Assembly (NCBI RefSeq): GCF_024580955.1
Contig: NZ_JANIKD010000007.1
Location: forward strand, 32,384 to 96,383
Direction of reading: 5' to 3'
DNA: 64,000 nucleotides
Source: Corynebacterium sp. 122RC1
GTDB lineage: Bacteria > Actinomycetota > Actinomycetes > Mycobacteriales > Mycobacteriaceae
The translations under genes and the position numbers were made by a program. The notes under the pieces are model-generated. The model did not search any database and was not told the origin of the DNA. It worked only from the letters and a program-made list of their open reading frames with translations. Position 1 is the stretch's first letter. Each line of letters starts with the position of its first letter. Shown here piece after piece: positions 50,556 to 61,009 of the stretch.

Positions 50556-52076
50556 TTAGAACAGGCCGGTTGGTTCCTCGCTGTAGGAAACCAGGAGGTT
50601 CTTGGTCTGCTGGTAGTGGTCCAGCATCATGAGGTGGTTCTCGCGGCCAATGCCGGACTCCTTGTATCCACCGAACGCAGCGTGCGCTGGGTAGTTGTGG
50701 TACTGGTTCACCCACACGCGGCCAGCTTGGATGGCGCGGCCAGCGCGGTACGCGGTGTTCTGGTTGCGGGTCCACACACCGGCGCCGAGGCCATAGTTGG
50801 TGTCATTCGCAATGCGGATGGCTTCGTCGAAGTCCTTGAAGGTGGTCACGGAGAGCACCGGACCAAAGATTTCCTCGCGGAAAATGCGCATGTCGTTGGT
50901 GCCGCGGAACACGGTGGGCTCAATGTAGTAGCCGCCGTCTAGGCCTTCGATCTTGTTGATGTGGCCGCCGGTGAGCACTTCCGCGCCCTCCTTTGGGCCG
51001 ATCTCCAGGTAGGAGGAAATCTTGTCCATCTGCTCCTGGGAGGCCTGCGCACCCATCATGGTTTCGGTGTCCAGTGGGTTGCCGAGCTTGATCTGCTTCA
51101 CGCGCTCAACGCCGCGCTTAAGGAACTCGTCTGCGATGGACTCATGGACCAGTGCACGCGAAGGGCAGGTGCACACCTCGCCCTGGTTGAGTGCGAACAT
51201 GGTGAAGCCTTCCACGCACTTTGCAAAGAAGGAATCATCCTGATCCATGATGTCCGCAAAGAAGATGGATGGGGACTTGCCGCCGAGCTCCAGTGTGACT
51301 GGGATGATCTTGTCTGCGGCGGCTTTGTTAATGATGCGGCCAACCTCAGTGGAACCGGTGAAGGCAATCTTGCCAATGCGGTTGGAGCCGGAAAGGGCAG
51401 CGCCGGCTTCCTCGCCCAGACCATTGACGATGTTGAGCACGCCGTCTGGGATCAGGTCACCCACCAACTCAATCCAGTGGAGGATGGACACTGGGGTCTG
51501 CTCCGCAGGCTTGAGCACAATCGCGTTGCCGGCCGCCAGCGCGGGGGCAATCTTCCATGCGGCCATGAGGATTGGGAAGTTCCAAGGGATGATTTGACCG
51601 ACCACGCCAATTGGCTCATGGAAGTGGTAGGCCACCGTGTTCTTATCAATCTGCGAGGTGCGGGACTCCTGCGCGCGGATCGCCGCGGCAAAGTAGCGGA
51701 AGTGATCGATCGCCCCTCGAATGTCTCCGGCAAGGGTTTCACGGATCGGCTTGCCGTTGTCCCAGGTTTCCACCAGGGCGAGCTCCTCCAAGTGCTCCTC
51801 CATGCGCTGAGCGATCTTCAGCAGGAGGGTGGAACGCTCCACTGGGGAAGAGTCACCCCAAGCGGGTGCGGCCGCATGGGCAGCGTCGAGAGCCAGCTCA
51901 ATGTCTGCGGCCTTACCGCGCGCAACCTGGCAGAACACTTCACCCGTAACCGGGGTGATGTTGTCCATGTACTCACCATCAGTAGGGGGCACCCACTTGC
52001 CGCCAATGTAGTTATCGTAGCGATCACGGAAAGAAACGATTGATCCTTCTTCGCCTGGTTTGGTGTAGATGGTCAC
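50556..52076 (-). CDS. ald: Aldehyde dehydrogenase
   Basis: 506-aa NAD-dependent acetaldehyde dehydrogenase of the type that in C. glutamicum acts with AdhA to convert ethanol to acetate. Conserved parts: [36 protein letters not shown] (catalytic Glu) and [13 protein letters not shown] (catalytic Cys). I chose the GTG giving [14 protein letters not shown] (GGAGCTCAT precedes it), which matches the start of C. glutamicum Ald as I recall it. Product acetate would feed ackA-pta of the same window. Confidence 0.95.
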   Translation of the reverse strand: MTIYTKPGEEGSIVSFRDRYDNYIGGKWVPPTDGEYMDNITPVTGEVFCQVARGKAADIELALDAAHAAAPAWGDSSPVERSTLLLKIAQRMEEHLEELALVETWDNGKPIRETLAGDIRGAIDHFRYFAAAIRAQESRTSQIDKNTVAYHFHEPIGVVGQIIPWNFPILMAAWKIAPALAAGNAIVLKPAEQTPVSILHWIELVGDLIPDGVLNIVNGLGEEAGAALSGSNRIGKIAFTGSTEVGRIINKAAADKIIPVTLELGGKSPSIFFADIMDQDDSFFAKCVEGFTMFALNQGEVCTCPSRALVHESIADEFLKRGVERVKQIKLGNPLDTETMMGAQASQEQMDKISSYLEIGPKEGAEVLTGGHINKIEGLDGGYYIEPTVFRGTNDMRIFREEIFGPVLSVTTFKDFDEAIRIANDTNYGLGAGVWTRNQNTAYRAGRAIQAGRVWVNQYHNYPAHAAFGGYKESGIGRENHLMMLDHYQQTKNLLVSYSEEPTGLF

Positions 52077-52167
52077 ATGAGCTCCAATCTGCATCTAGTG
52101 TGTGCCCCGCCACAATTTTGGACGAGGTGAGGCCTAGGTTACAGATTTTGCTTTGTGTGCGAAAGAT

Positions 52168-53328
52168 TTATGCCAATTTTGGTGAATATCCCACCTTCCG
52201 GTGGATTGATTCCACCGGCCCGCGCTTGCCCAGACTGCGCCAAAAACCTGCTACAAGCACAGTCACTAGCCACACGAACACGGCCACGCCGGTAACATAG
52301 GCAGCGCCACCCCCGTAGCCCACACCCAGGCCGTACGGGGCCATGATCAACCCAAAGAGGACCGACTGCGCCACATACCCACTCATACTCATTGAGCCAA
52401 GAGCGGCCACCGCACCGAAGATTTCCCCTACTCCCCCGCGGCGCTCAACCCAGTGCGCCAACAGCGCAAACATGGCCAGGAAACCCGGGCCGGAAAGCGG
52501 ACCCACAGCAGTATTGATGAACACGATCGCTTCCGTGTTCATGCCGTTGATCCCGATGAACCACCATACAGCACCCAGAATGATGCACAGGCCAAAGGTG
52601 ATAAGTGCCAGGGCGCGCAGCAGCGGTAGGTAGCGCGGCACATGCCACATCATGCCGCGGCGCCCGGCCACAAACCCCACGAGGATGCACGGGCCCAGCA
52701 TGAAGATCACGCCGAAGAAGCTCAGAGGCTGGCTTGCCACTATGATCGCGCCCGCCACAAGCTGATCCAGGTAGCTTTCCACCATAGGCGCCGCCATATT
52801 GAGTTTTGCCATGTCTATGACGCCACCCATGACAACCGAAAGCGCAGTCAAGAGCCCCATCACACCAATCCACACCACCGCAAGCGCGGCGGCGATGGTC
52901 AACAGGGCCTTGTCTTTGAGGCGCACCACCAGGCACATTGCCATGCCGGCCAGCCCGTAGAACACCATGATGTCTCCCCAGAACAGGAAGATTGCATGCA
53001 ACACACCGAAACCCGCGAGCCAGGCGTATCTGCGCAGAATCACGCGGGTGGCACGGTGGCCTTTTTGCAGTTCCCGGGCGTAGATCATCCCGATGCCGTA
53101 TCCCAGCAGCGTGGAGAACAGGGCGATGCCGCGCACATGCACGAACATTGCGCCAAACAGGCCGGCCATGGAGTCGGCGGTGTTGCGCACGATCCCGAAT
53201 CCAGTCTCCCCCGCGTCCCCCGACCACGCCGTAATTGCATTTGCAATGGCGATGCCTAATAAGGCAAAACCACGCGCGAGGTCGGGGGCAACAAGTCTGC
53301 GGGAATACTGCGCATCCAGGGAATCCAT
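52168..53328 (-). CDS. DUF418 family membrane protein
   Basis: 386-aa protein with about ten helices. N-terminal RRLVAPDLARGFALLGIAIANA and C-terminal ALGSMSMSGYVAQSVLFGLI are typical of DUF418, which is related to membrane acyltransferases. The biochemical role is unknown. It stands alone, 13 bp downstream of hspR on the same strand, and may be read through from it. Confidence 0.85.
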   Translation of the reverse strand: MDSLDAQYSRRLVAPDLARGFALLGIAIANAITAWSGDAGETGFGIVRNTADSMAGLFGAMFVHVRGIALFSTLLGYGIGMIYARELQKGHRATRVILRRYAWLAGFGVLHAIFLFWGDIMVFYGLAGMAMCLVVRLKDKALLTIAAALAVVWIGVMGLLTALSVVMGGVIDMAKLNMAAPMVESYLDQLVAGAIIVASQPLSFFGVIFMLGPCILVGFVAGRRGMMWHVPRYLPLLRALALITFGLCIILGAVWWFIGINGMNTEAIVFINTAVGPLSGPGFLAMFALLAHWVERRGGVGEIFGAVAALGSMSMSGYVAQSVLFGLIMAPYGLGVGYGGGAAYVTGVAVFVWLVTVLVAGFWRSLGKRGPVESIHRKVGYSPKLA

Positions 53329-53341
53329 GCCCTCCTTTTTA

Positions 53342-53716
53342 CTATGAGGAGGAGGAAGAGCGCCCGCGACGCGGCTGCCACATCACCACGGCAGTGGAAC
53401 GCGGCACGTGCACAATCTCCCCTTTGGGCCTGGCCACTTGGCGGCGCAGTTGCTCATTTTCGCGCTTGAGCTGCTCATTTTCGCGCTTCAGCTCAATGAT
53501 GGCTTTGATCCCCGCAAGGTTGACTCCCTGATCCTGGGAAAGCGACTGAATCTCCCGCAACATGGAAATATCGTGCTCGCTGTACCTACGCCCGCCACCA
53601 GATGTGCGCTCCGGCGTGACCAGACCCATGCGGTCATAGGTGCGCAAAGTCTGCGCGTGCATCCCGGAAAGCTCCGCAGCAACCGAGATCACATAGGTTG
53701 TCCGTTCTGTACTCAT
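53342..53716 (-). CDS. hspR: HspR, MerR-type heat-shock repressor
   Basis: 124-aa repressor that binds HAIR sites with DnaK as corepressor. MerR-type HTH: YVISVAAELSGMHAQTLRTYDRMGLVTPERT. A coiled-coil (LKRENEQLKRENEQLRRQ) serves dimerisation, and the tail is Ser-rich. The start MSTERTTYV has AGGAGGTGAG upstream. Follows dnaJ by 12 bp and is co-transcribed with it, giving feedback. Confidence 0.95.
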   Translation of the reverse strand: MSTERTTYVISVAAELSGMHAQTLRTYDRMGLVTPERTSGGGRRYSEHDISMLREIQSLSQDQGVNLAGIKAIIELKRENEQLKRENEQLRRQVARPKGEIVHVPRSTAVVMWQPRRGRSSSSS

Positions 53717-53728
53717 GGTTCTCACCTC

Positions 53729-54904
53729 CTAAGCGTTGCCCGCCCATCCCTGGCGCGGGTCAAATCCGGCATCGCGCTCCGCCTGCGCATAGGTTCGCAG
53801 TGCGGTTGTGGCATCTACGTCGAGCGTCGGCGGCACTTGCACAACGACGCGCACAAGGAGGTCTCCAGCAGCGCCAGCTTTGCGCGGCACTCCTTTCCCG
53901 CGCACGCGCAACACTCGCCCGTCGGGAGTTCCCGCCGGGATCTTCACAGTCACCCGACCATCGAGCGTGGGAACGGAGACGGTCCCGCCGAGGGCTGCCT
54001 CGGCGAAGGAGACTGGCACCGTAAGCTCAAGGTCTTGGCCGTCGCGGGTAAAGACGGGGTCGGCGTCAACGTGGACGGTCACAAAGAGATCGCCTGCTGG
54101 GGCGCCGTTGTGCCCGGCTTCGCCCTGGCCTGCGAGGCGAACTTTTTGGCCGTCGCGGATGCCCTGTGGGATGCGCACCGTGATGTCCCTGGTTTTGCGC
54201 TGGGTACCGGTGGCGTTGCAATCCGGGCAGGGGTCGGTGATCTTCTTGCCGGTACCGCCACAGTCTTTACACGGTGCGCTGAAGCCAAAAGCTCCGCGGT
54301 TCTCACTGGTAAACCCTGTTCCCTGGCAGGTAGGGCAGTTCTGCGGTTGGCCCGACTTCGCGCCCGAGCCGTGGCAGGTTTGGCACGGAACCTCACCGGT
54401 GAGCTTTACCGGAATGGTGGTGCCGCGCGCGGCCTCGCGGAAGCTAATTCGGATGGAGGTTTCTACGTCTTGTCCCCGCGGCGGCGCAGTTGTGTTGCGA
54501 GTACCACTGCCGCGGTTGAAAATGCCACCGAAGATATCCCCCAAAGGGCCCTCTTGGCTAAATCCTCCGCCTCTTTGAGTGAAGATGTCTTGGAAGTCGA
54601 ATCCTTCTTGCGCTTGGCGAAACCCGCCGGGAAAGCCGGCGCCTCCTGCCTGACCAAATCCGCGAGACGCCATCCGGCGGAAATCGTCATACTCTTTACG
54701 CTTTTCTGGGTCACCCACCACGTCATATGCCTCGGCCACGGCTTTGAAGCGCTCCTCCGCGGCTGCGTTGCCGGGGTTGGAATCCGGGTGGTTTTCGCGA
54801 GCAAGCTTGCGATACGCCTTTTTAATCTCCGCCTCGGTAGCGGTTTTGGATACACCGAGGTCCTTGTAGTAGTCCTTCTCAGCCCACTCTGGTTTTGGTG
54901 CCAT
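53729..54904 (-). CDS. dnaJ: DnaJ chaperone (HspR-linked copy)
   Basis: 391-aa Hsp40: J domain (residues 10-75 with [11 protein letters not shown]), Gly/Phe-rich linker (80-150), four zinc motifs ([32 protein letters not shown]; the last has Ala for Gly) and the C-terminal substrate domain. I chose [13 protein letters not shown]. It is separated from grpE by the cobalamin transporter genes and has its own promoter with a HAIR site. Confidence 0.96.
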   Translation of the reverse strand: MAPKPEWAEKDYYKDLGVSKTATEAEIKKAYRKLARENHPDSNPGNAAAEERFKAVAEAYDVVGDPEKRKEYDDFRRMASRGFGQAGGAGFPGGFRQAQEGFDFQDIFTQRGGGFSQEGPLGDIFGGIFNRGSGTRNTTAPPRGQDVETSIRISFREAARGTTIPVKLTGEVPCQTCHGSGAKSGQPQNCPTCQGTGFTSENRGAFGFSAPCKDCGGTGKKITDPCPDCNATGTQRKTRDITVRIPQGIRDGQKVRLAGQGEAGHNGAPAGDLFVTVHVDADPVFTRDGQDLELTVPVSFAEAALGGTVSVPTLDGRVTVKIPAGTPDGRVLRVRGKGVPRKAGAAGDLLVRVVVQVPPTLDVDATTALRTYAQAERDAGFDPRQGWAGNA

Positions 54905-54937
54905 AATGCGCACACCTTTCTTTCCTGTTCACTAAAA

Positions 54938-54958
54938 GTTGAGTCTAGTGGACGCAAC
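54938..54958 (-). promoter_or_regulatory. HAIR operator (HspR) of dnaJ-hspR
   Basis: GTTGAGT, N7, ACGCAAC: one mismatch from a perfect inverted repeat. 34-54 bp before the dnaJ start. Confidence 0.75.
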
Positions 54959-55024
54959 GCTCACGTTGGAGTTTTTATTGCACCCTGGGTGTGCGAGCGA
55001 AACCCAGCCGTGCACGTGAGCGCA

Positions 55025-55063
55025 TAAAAACACCACGCGGCCAAACACTCGGCAGCGTGGTGT
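55025..55063 (-). terminator. Intrinsic terminator of the btu operon
   Basis: On the minus strand ACACCACGC, a 16-base loop, GCGTGGTGT (55030-55063), then TTTTATG. Ends transcription after btuF and shields dnaJ. Confidence 0.85.
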
Positions 55064-55081
55064 GATGGGAGAAGAAAGAAC

Positions 55082-56152
55082 CTAACCGCGCGTGTACTCC
55101 TGACCCGGTACGGAATCAGGCAGGGCCAACTCTGGGGCGATGGTGCTTTCTGGGACAAGCTTGAAGTACTCGAGGGCCTTACGCACATGCTCCGCGGCAT
55201 CGACGTTCAGCGGCGACTCACACCACATGGCGTAGGGAAGGTTGATAAAGCGGTTTTCCTTCACGGCCGGCAGATCCTTGGTCACCGGGTGACTGCGCAG
55301 CAGCTCCACTTTCTCTTCCAGCGTTTGGCCGGGGTAATCCACAAACGCGATGGCGTCGGGTTGCTGCTCAGCGATTGCCTCCCAGTTCACCGATACCCAC
55401 GTATCCTCCACACCCTCCATTGCGTTCTTGGCGCCTGCCGCTTCGATGATGCCCTGAGGAGCGCCCCAACGGCCAGAGGTGAATACGGTGTCAGTGCCGG
55501 AGTCGAAGACCAGCACCACGGGCTCCTTAGTTGCTTCCGGTGCGGCCTCCAGCGTGTCTAGGCGCTTGTCAAAGCGCTGCACGGCCTCCTTGGCCTCCTT
55601 CTCATTGCCGGTGAGCAGGCCAATGTTGTGGAGGTCTTCGCGCACTGCGTCGTAGGGGTTGATCACCCCGCGGCCCTCCCCGTCCTGCTGACGGCAGGAC
55701 TCCGAGAGCACGTAGGTAGCAATGTCGTACTCGGCCAAGCGCTCTGGGGTGATGCCCTTGTCTTCGCTCAGGCCGTAGCCCCAGCCAGCCACGTAGACGT
55801 CGGCTTGCGATGCCACGATCTCCTCAAGCGTGGGGTACTTCTCAGCGATCTCTTCCTTCGACGCGATGGCGTCACCGTAGGCGGCCTGCAGGATGTCCAA
55901 GTCGCGCTGCATGGAGCTCACGGCGGTCACTGCGTCAATTGCGCCGGCAGCCAGCACGAGGGACATGATGTTACCGTCATTGACCAGCATCTTCTTGGCT
56001 TCACCTGGGTAGGTCACCTCCTGGCCACAGTTGGTCAGGGTGATCGACGCCTGATCGCCCTCCGCTTGCGGCGCATCACCTGAAGAGGTGCAGCCCACGA
56101 GGCCGAGGCCACACAGAGTAAATACTGCGAGGGTTTTGTTCCAAGTTTTCAT
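55082..56152 (-). CDS. btuF: Cobalamin ABC transporter substrate-binding lipoprotein
   Basis: 356-aa BtuF/FhuD-type binding protein. Signal peptide with lipobox LGLVGC (Cys at residue 21). The TroA-like fold shows LVLAAGAIDAVTAVSSMQRD, ASQADVYVAGWGYGLSE and PDAIAFVDYPGQTLEEK. Sequence alone does not separate vitamin B12 from siderophores; the riboswitch upstream of the operon argues for cobalamin or cobamides. Third gene of the transporter operon, 37 bp after btuD. Confidence 0.78.
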   Translation of the reverse strand: MKTWNKTLAVFTLCGLGLVGCTSSGDAPQAEGDQASITLTNCGQEVTYPGEAKKMLVNDGNIMSLVLAAGAIDAVTAVSSMQRDLDILQAAYGDAIASKEEIAEKYPTLEEIVASQADVYVAGWGYGLSEDKGITPERLAEYDIATYVLSESCRQQDGEGRGVINPYDAVREDLHNIGLLTGNEKEAKEAVQRFDKRLDTLEAAPEATKEPVVLVFDSGTDTVFTSGRWGAPQGIIEAAGAKNAMEGVEDTWVSVNWEAIAEQQPDAIAFVDYPGQTLEEKVELLRSHPVTKDLPAVKENRFINLPYAMWCESPLNVDAAEHVRKALEYFKLVPESTIAPELALPDSVPGQEYTRG

Positions 56153-56189
56153 GGGGTTTCCTCCATCCCAAAATGGGGTTTTGTTCTAA

Positions 56190-56987
56190 TTAGTCTTCAA
56201 ATTTTTCAGTGAGCAGGTGCGGATGCCGGAGAGCCTCCACGTGCTCGATGTGGGAGCGCACCCCAAAGACCTGTTGCACAACGTCTTGCGTGAGAACGTC
56301 AACAGGCGATCCGTCAGCGAATACCGAAGCCTCATGCAGCACTATCACGCGGTCGAAGTAGGTGAGGACGAGGTCGAGGTCGTGAATCGCCGCAACGACG
56401 GTACTGTGAGACTCTCGCACCATATTGAGCACCTGATGCTGGTGGCATACATCGAGGTGGTTGGTTGGCTCATCAAGCAGGAGGAATGGGCTCCGCTGTG
56501 CGATACCACGGGCGATCACCACGCGCCTGCGCTGGCCGCCAGAAAGCTCACCGCTATTGCGCCCGGCGAGGTTCTCAATCCTCATGAGCTGGATCGCGGC
56601 CTGAACGGCCTCATGATCGCTGGCCCGCATCACTCCAAAACGCGAAGAGTACGGGAGGCGGCCCAAGCTCACAAAGTCGATAACTTCCATCTCAAAGGGA
56701 GGCTGCTCCTCCTGCGCCACAAACGCGAGTTGCTGTGCCCGCTGCCGCGCCGGCATCGACCGCAAGGACTCCTCACCGACGAGGATCTTCCCACCACTGG
56801 GTTCCATGACACCTGCTAGCAACTTAAGCAGGGTGGACTTCCCCGCACCGTTCGTGCCCACGATGGCCGTCATTTGTTCCGGCTGCAGCGTGAGGTCCAG
56901 ATCCCGCAAGATTGGCTGATCGCCGTTGTGGTACGAAAAGGTCAGGCCGCGCGCCTTGAGGAGCGCGCCATGTTGCACACAATTCAT
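56190..56987 (-). CDS. btuD: Cobalamin ABC transporter ATPase
   Basis: 265-aa FepC/BtuD-type ATPase: Walker A GTNGAGKSTLLK, LSGGQRRRVVIARGIAQ, Walker B FLLLDEPTNHLD and His-loop AAIHDLDL. It overlaps the permease gene as ATGA. Energises uptake through the permease. Confidence 0.85.
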   Translation of the reverse strand: MNCVQHGALLKARGLTFSYHNGDQPILRDLDLTLQPEQMTAIVGTNGAGKSTLLKLLAGVMEPSGGKILVGEESLRSMPARQRAQQLAFVAQEEQPPFEMEVIDFVSLGRLPYSSRFGVMRASDHEAVQAAIQLMRIENLAGRNSGELSGGQRRRVVIARGIAQRSPFLLLDEPTNHLDVCHQHQVLNMVRESHSTVVAAIHDLDLVLTYFDRVIVLHEASVFADGSPVDVLTQDVVQQVFGVRSHIEHVEALRHPHLLTEKFED

Positions 56988-58027
56988 TCCATACCTCCAT
57001 AGCGATAACTATTCTTCGCCATCAGGTAGAGGAACAGCGGTGCACCGATAAGTCCCGTGACTACGCCGAGCGGCATCTCCTGGGAACCACCAATCACACG
57101 CGCCAACACATCCACCCAGAGCATGAACAACGCCCCGCCCGTGAGGGCAACCGGAATAAGCAAGCGATGCGACGCGCCCACGAGAATTCGAGCAGCGTGG
57201 GGAATCACCAGGCCCACAAAGCCGATGCCCCCGGCCACGGCCACAATCGAGCCAACCAGCACCGACTGTGCAAGAAACAAACCCATCCGCAACTTAGGCA
57301 CTTCCACACCCACGGCTGCGGCCGTCTCCCGTCCCGTTGCCAAAGCGTCCAACTGTCTACTCCACATCACAAAGTATGTGCTCACCAGCAACACCGCCAC
57401 GAGCGGGAACCAGAGCTTTGCCCAGGTAGCGCCCGCGACACTGCCCAACATCCAGAACATCACGGACTGCGCTGCACGCGGATCTGGGCCCGCAAACACC
57501 ATAAAGCTGGAGAGTGCGGAAAACGCTGCCGAGAGCACCACGCCACCCAGGACGAGGCGCAGAGGCGTCAAACCAGCGCGCGTGCGAGCAAAAGCCATGA
57601 TGGCAAACGACGCAGCCGCCGCACCCACCAGGGCGCCCACGGTGAGTGCGGAAACGGGCAGGCTGCCAAACCAGCCAAACAGAATGACAGCAGTAGCACC
57701 CACACCTGCGCCTGAAGAAATACCAAGAATGTAGGGGTCTGCAAGAGGGTTGCGGACAAGCGTCTGCATGGCCACGCCAGACACTGCAAGACCAGCACCA
57801 ACAATGAGAGCCAACAAACTCCGAGGAAGACGCAGATCCCACACAATAGAATCCACACTCTTGGGTACGGCGGCCTCCTGGCCCAAGACGTGCGACGCCA
57901 AAACGGACCACGCTTGAGAAAAACTCACCTCTGCAGAGCCCAGCACAAGGGCTGCAACCAAACTCACACAAGCGAGAGCGCAGCCCACACCGATAATCAC
58001 GGAAGCCGTGAGAATTCGCCGTTGCAT
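56984..58027 (-). CDS. btuC: Cobalamin ABC transporter permease (FecCD family)
   Basis: 347-aa permease with about ten helices, FecCD/BtuC family: LPRSLLALIVGAGLAVSGVAMQ, NPLADPYILGISSGAGVGA and VGLVIPHAARILVGASHRLLIP. The chosen ATG (MQRRILTASV) is preceded by GAAAGG; a longer frame from 58114 begins only a few bases after the riboswitch and has no ribosome site. First gene of the operon. Confidence 0.83.
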   Translation of the reverse strand: MQRRILTASVIIGVGCALACVSLVAALVLGSAEVSFSQAWSVLASHVLGQEAAVPKSVDSIVWDLRLPRSLLALIVGAGLAVSGVAMQTLVRNPLADPYILGISSGAGVGATAVILFGWFGSLPVSALTVGALVGAAAASFAIMAFARTRAGLTPLRLVLGGVVLSAAFSALSSFMVFAGPDPRAAQSVMFWMLGSVAGATWAKLWFPLVAVLLVSTYFVMWSRQLDALATGRETAAAVGVEVPKLRMGLFLAQSVLVGSIVAVAGGIGFVGLVIPHAARILVGASHRLLIPVALTGGALFMLWVDVLARVIGGSQEMPLGVVTGLIGAPLFLYLMAKNSYRYGGME

Positions 58028-58117
58028 GGGCAAGCCAACGTGCCTTTCATAGTGACCAGAAGCAGATCGCGCACTCCCGATCATCCCACTCGGTGCAAGG
58101 TTTTCGGACTCCATAAG

Positions 58118-58266
58118 ACAAGAATCTCGGCCATCTGTAATGAGCTCTTCCCAGGATGCCCAGTGGGCTCACCCAGTTCACGGCCAAGTGCTTACGTTAC
58201 CGCTGCGCGTCAGTTCCAGATTCTCACTGGATTCCCGTTGAACACCGACTTTCACATTGATCTTTG
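58118..58266 (-). ncRNA. Cobalamin (B12) riboswitch upstream of btuCDF
   Basis: The minus strand contains, in order, GGTGTTCAACGGGAATCC, then GTGAGAATCTGGAACTGACGC and GCAGCGGTAACGTAAGC, and near the end GGCCGAGATTCTTGTC. These correspond to the conserved core of the B12-box element: the GGGAA...GGTGxxAATCC...CtGaCCCGCAaCgGTAA run, and the terminal GCCAGGAgACCtGCC helix. Closing-stem partners are near 58262 and 58120. No terminator follows; control is likely at translation initiation of btuC. Confidence 0.8.
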
Positions 58267-58297
58267 CGAAATGAACTATATATTCATGAACGAAGAT

Positions 58298-58316
58298 CAG
58301 TCCTAGGCTAACACAC
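58298..58316. promoter_or_regulatory. Partial DtxR-like box near the btu promoter
   Basis: Contains TAGGCTAAC, matching the central and right half of the DtxR consensus, but the left half is poor. TATATA, a candidate -10, lies about 20 bp downstream on the minus strand. Iron control is only a weak possibility. Confidence 0.25.
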
Positions 58317-58355
58317 GAAAATGAGCCCCCAACCGAAACTGGTTCGGGGGCTCAT
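58316..58355 (-). terminator. Intrinsic terminator of dnaK-grpE
   Basis: Long stem ATGAGCCCCC / GGGGGCTCAT with an inner AACC/GGTT pair (58321-58355), followed on the minus strand by TTTTCG. Separates the heat-shock operon from the btu transporter. Confidence 0.85.
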
Positions 58356-58377
58356 TGCTCTCTGCGCGAGCAGCAGG

Positions 58378-59007
58378 CTACTCGGCAGGCGCTTCTTGCG
58401 GCTGCACTACTTCTTGTGGCTCGGCCGGGTCGGCGATGATCACCATTGCAGTACGCAGGAGGCGCTCGCCTGCTTGGTAGCCTCGGCGCAACACGGTACC
58501 AATCACCTTTTCGTCTCCAGTGGAGAGGTCCTGCACGGCCTCGTGACGCTCGGCATCAAAGGGGTCACCCTCTTCAGCGAAGGCTTCCACCTTGTGGCCG
58601 TCGAGGACGCCCACCAACTTATCGCGGAAGACTTTGAGCGGTCCCTCGGCGAGGTCACCGTGCTTCTCGGCGAGCTCAAGGTCATCGAGCAACGGCAGCA
58701 ACGTGGTGATCACCTGTGCTTTTGCCAGCTCTACCGTTGCTTGGCGCTCCCGCTCGGTCCTACGCCGGTAGTTAGCGTACTCCGCGGTGATCCGTTGCAG
58801 ATCTTCAGTGCGCTCATCAAGCTGCGCCTGCAGATCGCCTGCGGCACCCGCCTCATGGCGATCCACCTCAGAGCCATCCACCTCAGCGCCCTCTAGGGTT
58901 TCGGCGGCACCTTCCGCTGCAACCTGTTCACCTTCGGCGCTGGGGGCGTCGGTAAGCAACTCCTCCTCAACCTCGGGGACGTCAGGGTTTTGGTTTTGGT
59001 CAGACAT
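58378..59007 (-). CDS. grpE: Nucleotide exchange factor GrpE
   Basis: 209-aa cochaperone releasing ADP from DnaK. Acidic, disordered N-terminus, long coiled coil ([20 protein letters not shown]), then [18 protein letters not shown] and the C-terminal beta-domain ([20 protein letters not shown]). Its start shares a base with the dnaK stop (TAATG). Confidence 0.95.
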   Translation of the reverse strand: MSDQNQNPDVPEVEEELLTDAPSAEGEQVAAEGAAETLEGAEVDGSEVDRHEAGAAGDLQAQLDERTEDLQRITAEYANYRRRTERERQATVELAKAQVITTLLPLLDDLELAEKHGDLAEGPLKVFRDKLVGVLDGHKVEAFAEEGDPFDAERHEAVQDLSTGDEKVIGTVLRRGYQAGERLLRTAMVIIADPAEPQEVVQPQEAPAE

Positions 59008-60836
59008 TACTTCTTGTCCTCGTCCTCATCTACAACCTCTGCGTCCACCACGTTGGGGTCGGCGTCAGCGGCATCCTGGGCGTTGGCCTGGGCTGCTTCG
59101 GCTTCGTAGATTTGCTTGCCCATTTCCTGGGATTCCGTGGAGAGCTTGTCTACGGCTGCCTTGATGGCCTCAATGTCGCTGCCCTTGAGGGCCTCGTCCA
59201 CGGCGTCGGCGGCTTCGTTGACCTTGGTCTTCACGTCCTCAGAAACCTTCTCGCCGTTTTCCTCCAGGAACTTACGGGTCTGGTAAGCCATGGACTCAGC
59301 GGAGTTGCGGATTTCCTGCTCCTCGCGGCGCTTCTTGTCCTCTTCCGCGTGGGCCTCGGCGTCCTTCACCATGCGGTCGATCTCTTCCTGGGAGAGGCCG
59401 GAGCCGTCCTGGATCTTGATGGTGTTTTCCTTACCGGTGCCCTTGTCCTTGGCGGTGACGTGGACGATGCCGTTGGCGTCGATGTCAAAGGTCACCTCGA
59501 TCTGTGGCACACCCTGTGGCGCAGGCGCAATGCCGCCGAGCTCAAAGGAACCAAGCAGCTTGTTGTCCGCCGCCATCTCACGCTCGCCCTGGTAGACCTG
59601 AATCTGCACGGATGGCTGGTTGTTTTCAGCCGTGGTGAAGGTCTCGGAGCGCTTGGTCGGAATGGTGGTGTTGCGCTCGATGAGCTTGGTCATCAAGCCA
59701 CCCTTGGTCTCAATTCCCAGGGAGAGTGGGGTGACGTCCAGCAGCAGCACGTCCTTGACTTCGCCGCGGAGCACACCGGCCTGGAGTGCAGCGCCAACTG
59801 CCACTACCTCGTCTGGGTTCACGCCCTTGTTTGGCTCGCGGCCACCGGTGAGCTCCTTGACCAGGTCAGATACTGCAGGCATGCGGGTGGAGCCACCCAC
59901 CAGCACCACGTGGTCGATCTCGGAGACGGACACACCGGCATCCTTGATTACCTGGTTGAACGGGGTCTTGGTGCGGTCCAGCAGATCCTGGGTAAGGCGC
60001 TGGAACTCAGTGCGAGAAAGCGTCTCGTCCAGGAACAGTGGGTTCTTGTCTGCATCAACGGTGATGTATGGCAGGTTCACGGTTGCGCTCTGGGAGGAGG
60101 ACAGCTCAATCTTTGCCTTCTCGGCTGCTTCGCGCAGACGCTGCATGGCCATCTTGTCCTTGGAGAGGTCCACGCCGGAGGACGCCTTGAAGCGCTCTAC
60201 CAGCCAGTCCACGATGCGCTGATCCCAGTCATCGCCACCGAGCTCATTGTCACCGGCGGTTGCGCGGACTTCCACCACGCCGTCGCCGATTTCCAGCAGG
60301 GAGACGTCAAAGGTACCGCCACCGAGGTCAAACACCAGGATGGTCTGCTCCTTCTCGCCCTTCTCCAGGCCGTATGCGAGCGCGGCTGCGGTTGGCTCGT
60401 TCACGATGCGCAGCACGTTGAGGCCCGCGATCTGGCCGGCTTCCTTGGTTGCCTGGCGCTGTGCGTCGGAGAAGTATGCGGGAACGGTAATCACGGCATC
60501 GGTGACGTCCTCACCAAGGTATGCCTCTGCGTCCCTCTTCAGTTTCTGCAGGGTACGGGCGGAAATTTCCTGTGGGGTGTAATTCTTCTCATCGATGCCA
60601 ACAGTCCAGTCAGTGCCAATGTGGCGCTTGACGGAGCGGATGGTGCGGTCCACGTTGGTCACCGCCTGGTTCTTGGCGGACTGGCCAACCAGCACCTCAC
60701 CATTCTTGGCAAAAGCCACCACGGATGGGGTGGTGCGCGAACCCTCGGAGTTCGCAATAACTACGGGCTCACCGCCCTCAAGAACGGCAACTACGGAGTT
60801 GGTGGTACCGAGGTCAATACCTACTGCACGGGACAT
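59007..60836 (-). CDS. dnaK: Chaperone DnaK (Hsp70)
   Basis: 609-aa Hsp70: ATPase domain with [38 protein letters not shown] and [16 protein letters not shown]; the linker [15 protein letters not shown]; substrate domain; C-terminal lid ending in an acidic EDEDKK tail. It is corepressor for HspR in actinobacteria. AGGAAGGA precedes the ATG. Two HAIR sites lie upstream. Confidence 0.98.
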   Translation of the reverse strand: MSRAVGIDLGTTNSVVAVLEGGEPVVIANSEGSRTTPSVVAFAKNGEVLVGQSAKNQAVTNVDRTIRSVKRHIGTDWTVGIDEKNYTPQEISARTLQKLKRDAEAYLGEDVTDAVITVPAYFSDAQRQATKEAGQIAGLNVLRIVNEPTAAALAYGLEKGEKEQTILVFDLGGGTFDVSLLEIGDGVVEVRATAGDNELGGDDWDQRIVDWLVERFKASSGVDLSKDKMAMQRLREAAEKAKIELSSSQSATVNLPYITVDADKNPLFLDETLSRTEFQRLTQDLLDRTKTPFNQVIKDAGVSVSEIDHVVLVGGSTRMPAVSDLVKELTGGREPNKGVNPDEVVAVGAALQAGVLRGEVKDVLLLDVTPLSLGIETKGGLMTKLIERNTTIPTKRSETFTTAENNQPSVQIQVYQGEREMAADNKLLGSFELGGIAPAPQGVPQIEVTFDIDANGIVHVTAKDKGTGKENTIKIQDGSGLSQEEIDRMVKDAEAHAEEDKKRREEQEIRNSAESMAYQTRKFLEENGEKVSEDVKTKVNEAADAVDEALKGSDIEAIKAAVDKLSTESQEMGKQIYEAEAAQANAQDAADADPNVVDAEVVDEDEDKK

Positions 60837-60879
60837 GGAGGTTCCTTCCTACATTGTGTTTTATTGAAGTGTTCACTGG

Positions 60880-60900
60880 GTTGAGCCTGCTCCACTCAAC
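60880..60900 (-). promoter_or_regulatory. HAIR operator 1 (HspR) of dnaK
   Basis: GTTGAGC, N7, ACTCAAC, one mismatch between arms. 44-64 bp before the dnaK start. Confidence 0.82.
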
Positions 60901-61009
60901 CCGACACTTAGCCTAACTCCCCCACCCTGGATATTGTTCCCGCCCCACTGCTGTAAATTGCCCCGAGAACCTAAAAGCCCTGGTAAAAAGCAGAAAAATT
61001 TTTTAGAAA

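Noticed and set aside
55082..58114. Siderophore transporter under DtxR control
   Set aside because: The DtxR-like box matches only one half, whereas a full cobalamin riboswitch core lies in the leader; cobalamin is the better call.
59112..60884. A 590-codon plus-strand open frame opposite dnaK
   Set aside because: It is the mirror frame of a strongly codon-biased, high-GC gene; the amino-acid composition is not protein-like and dnaK is unmistakable on the other strand.
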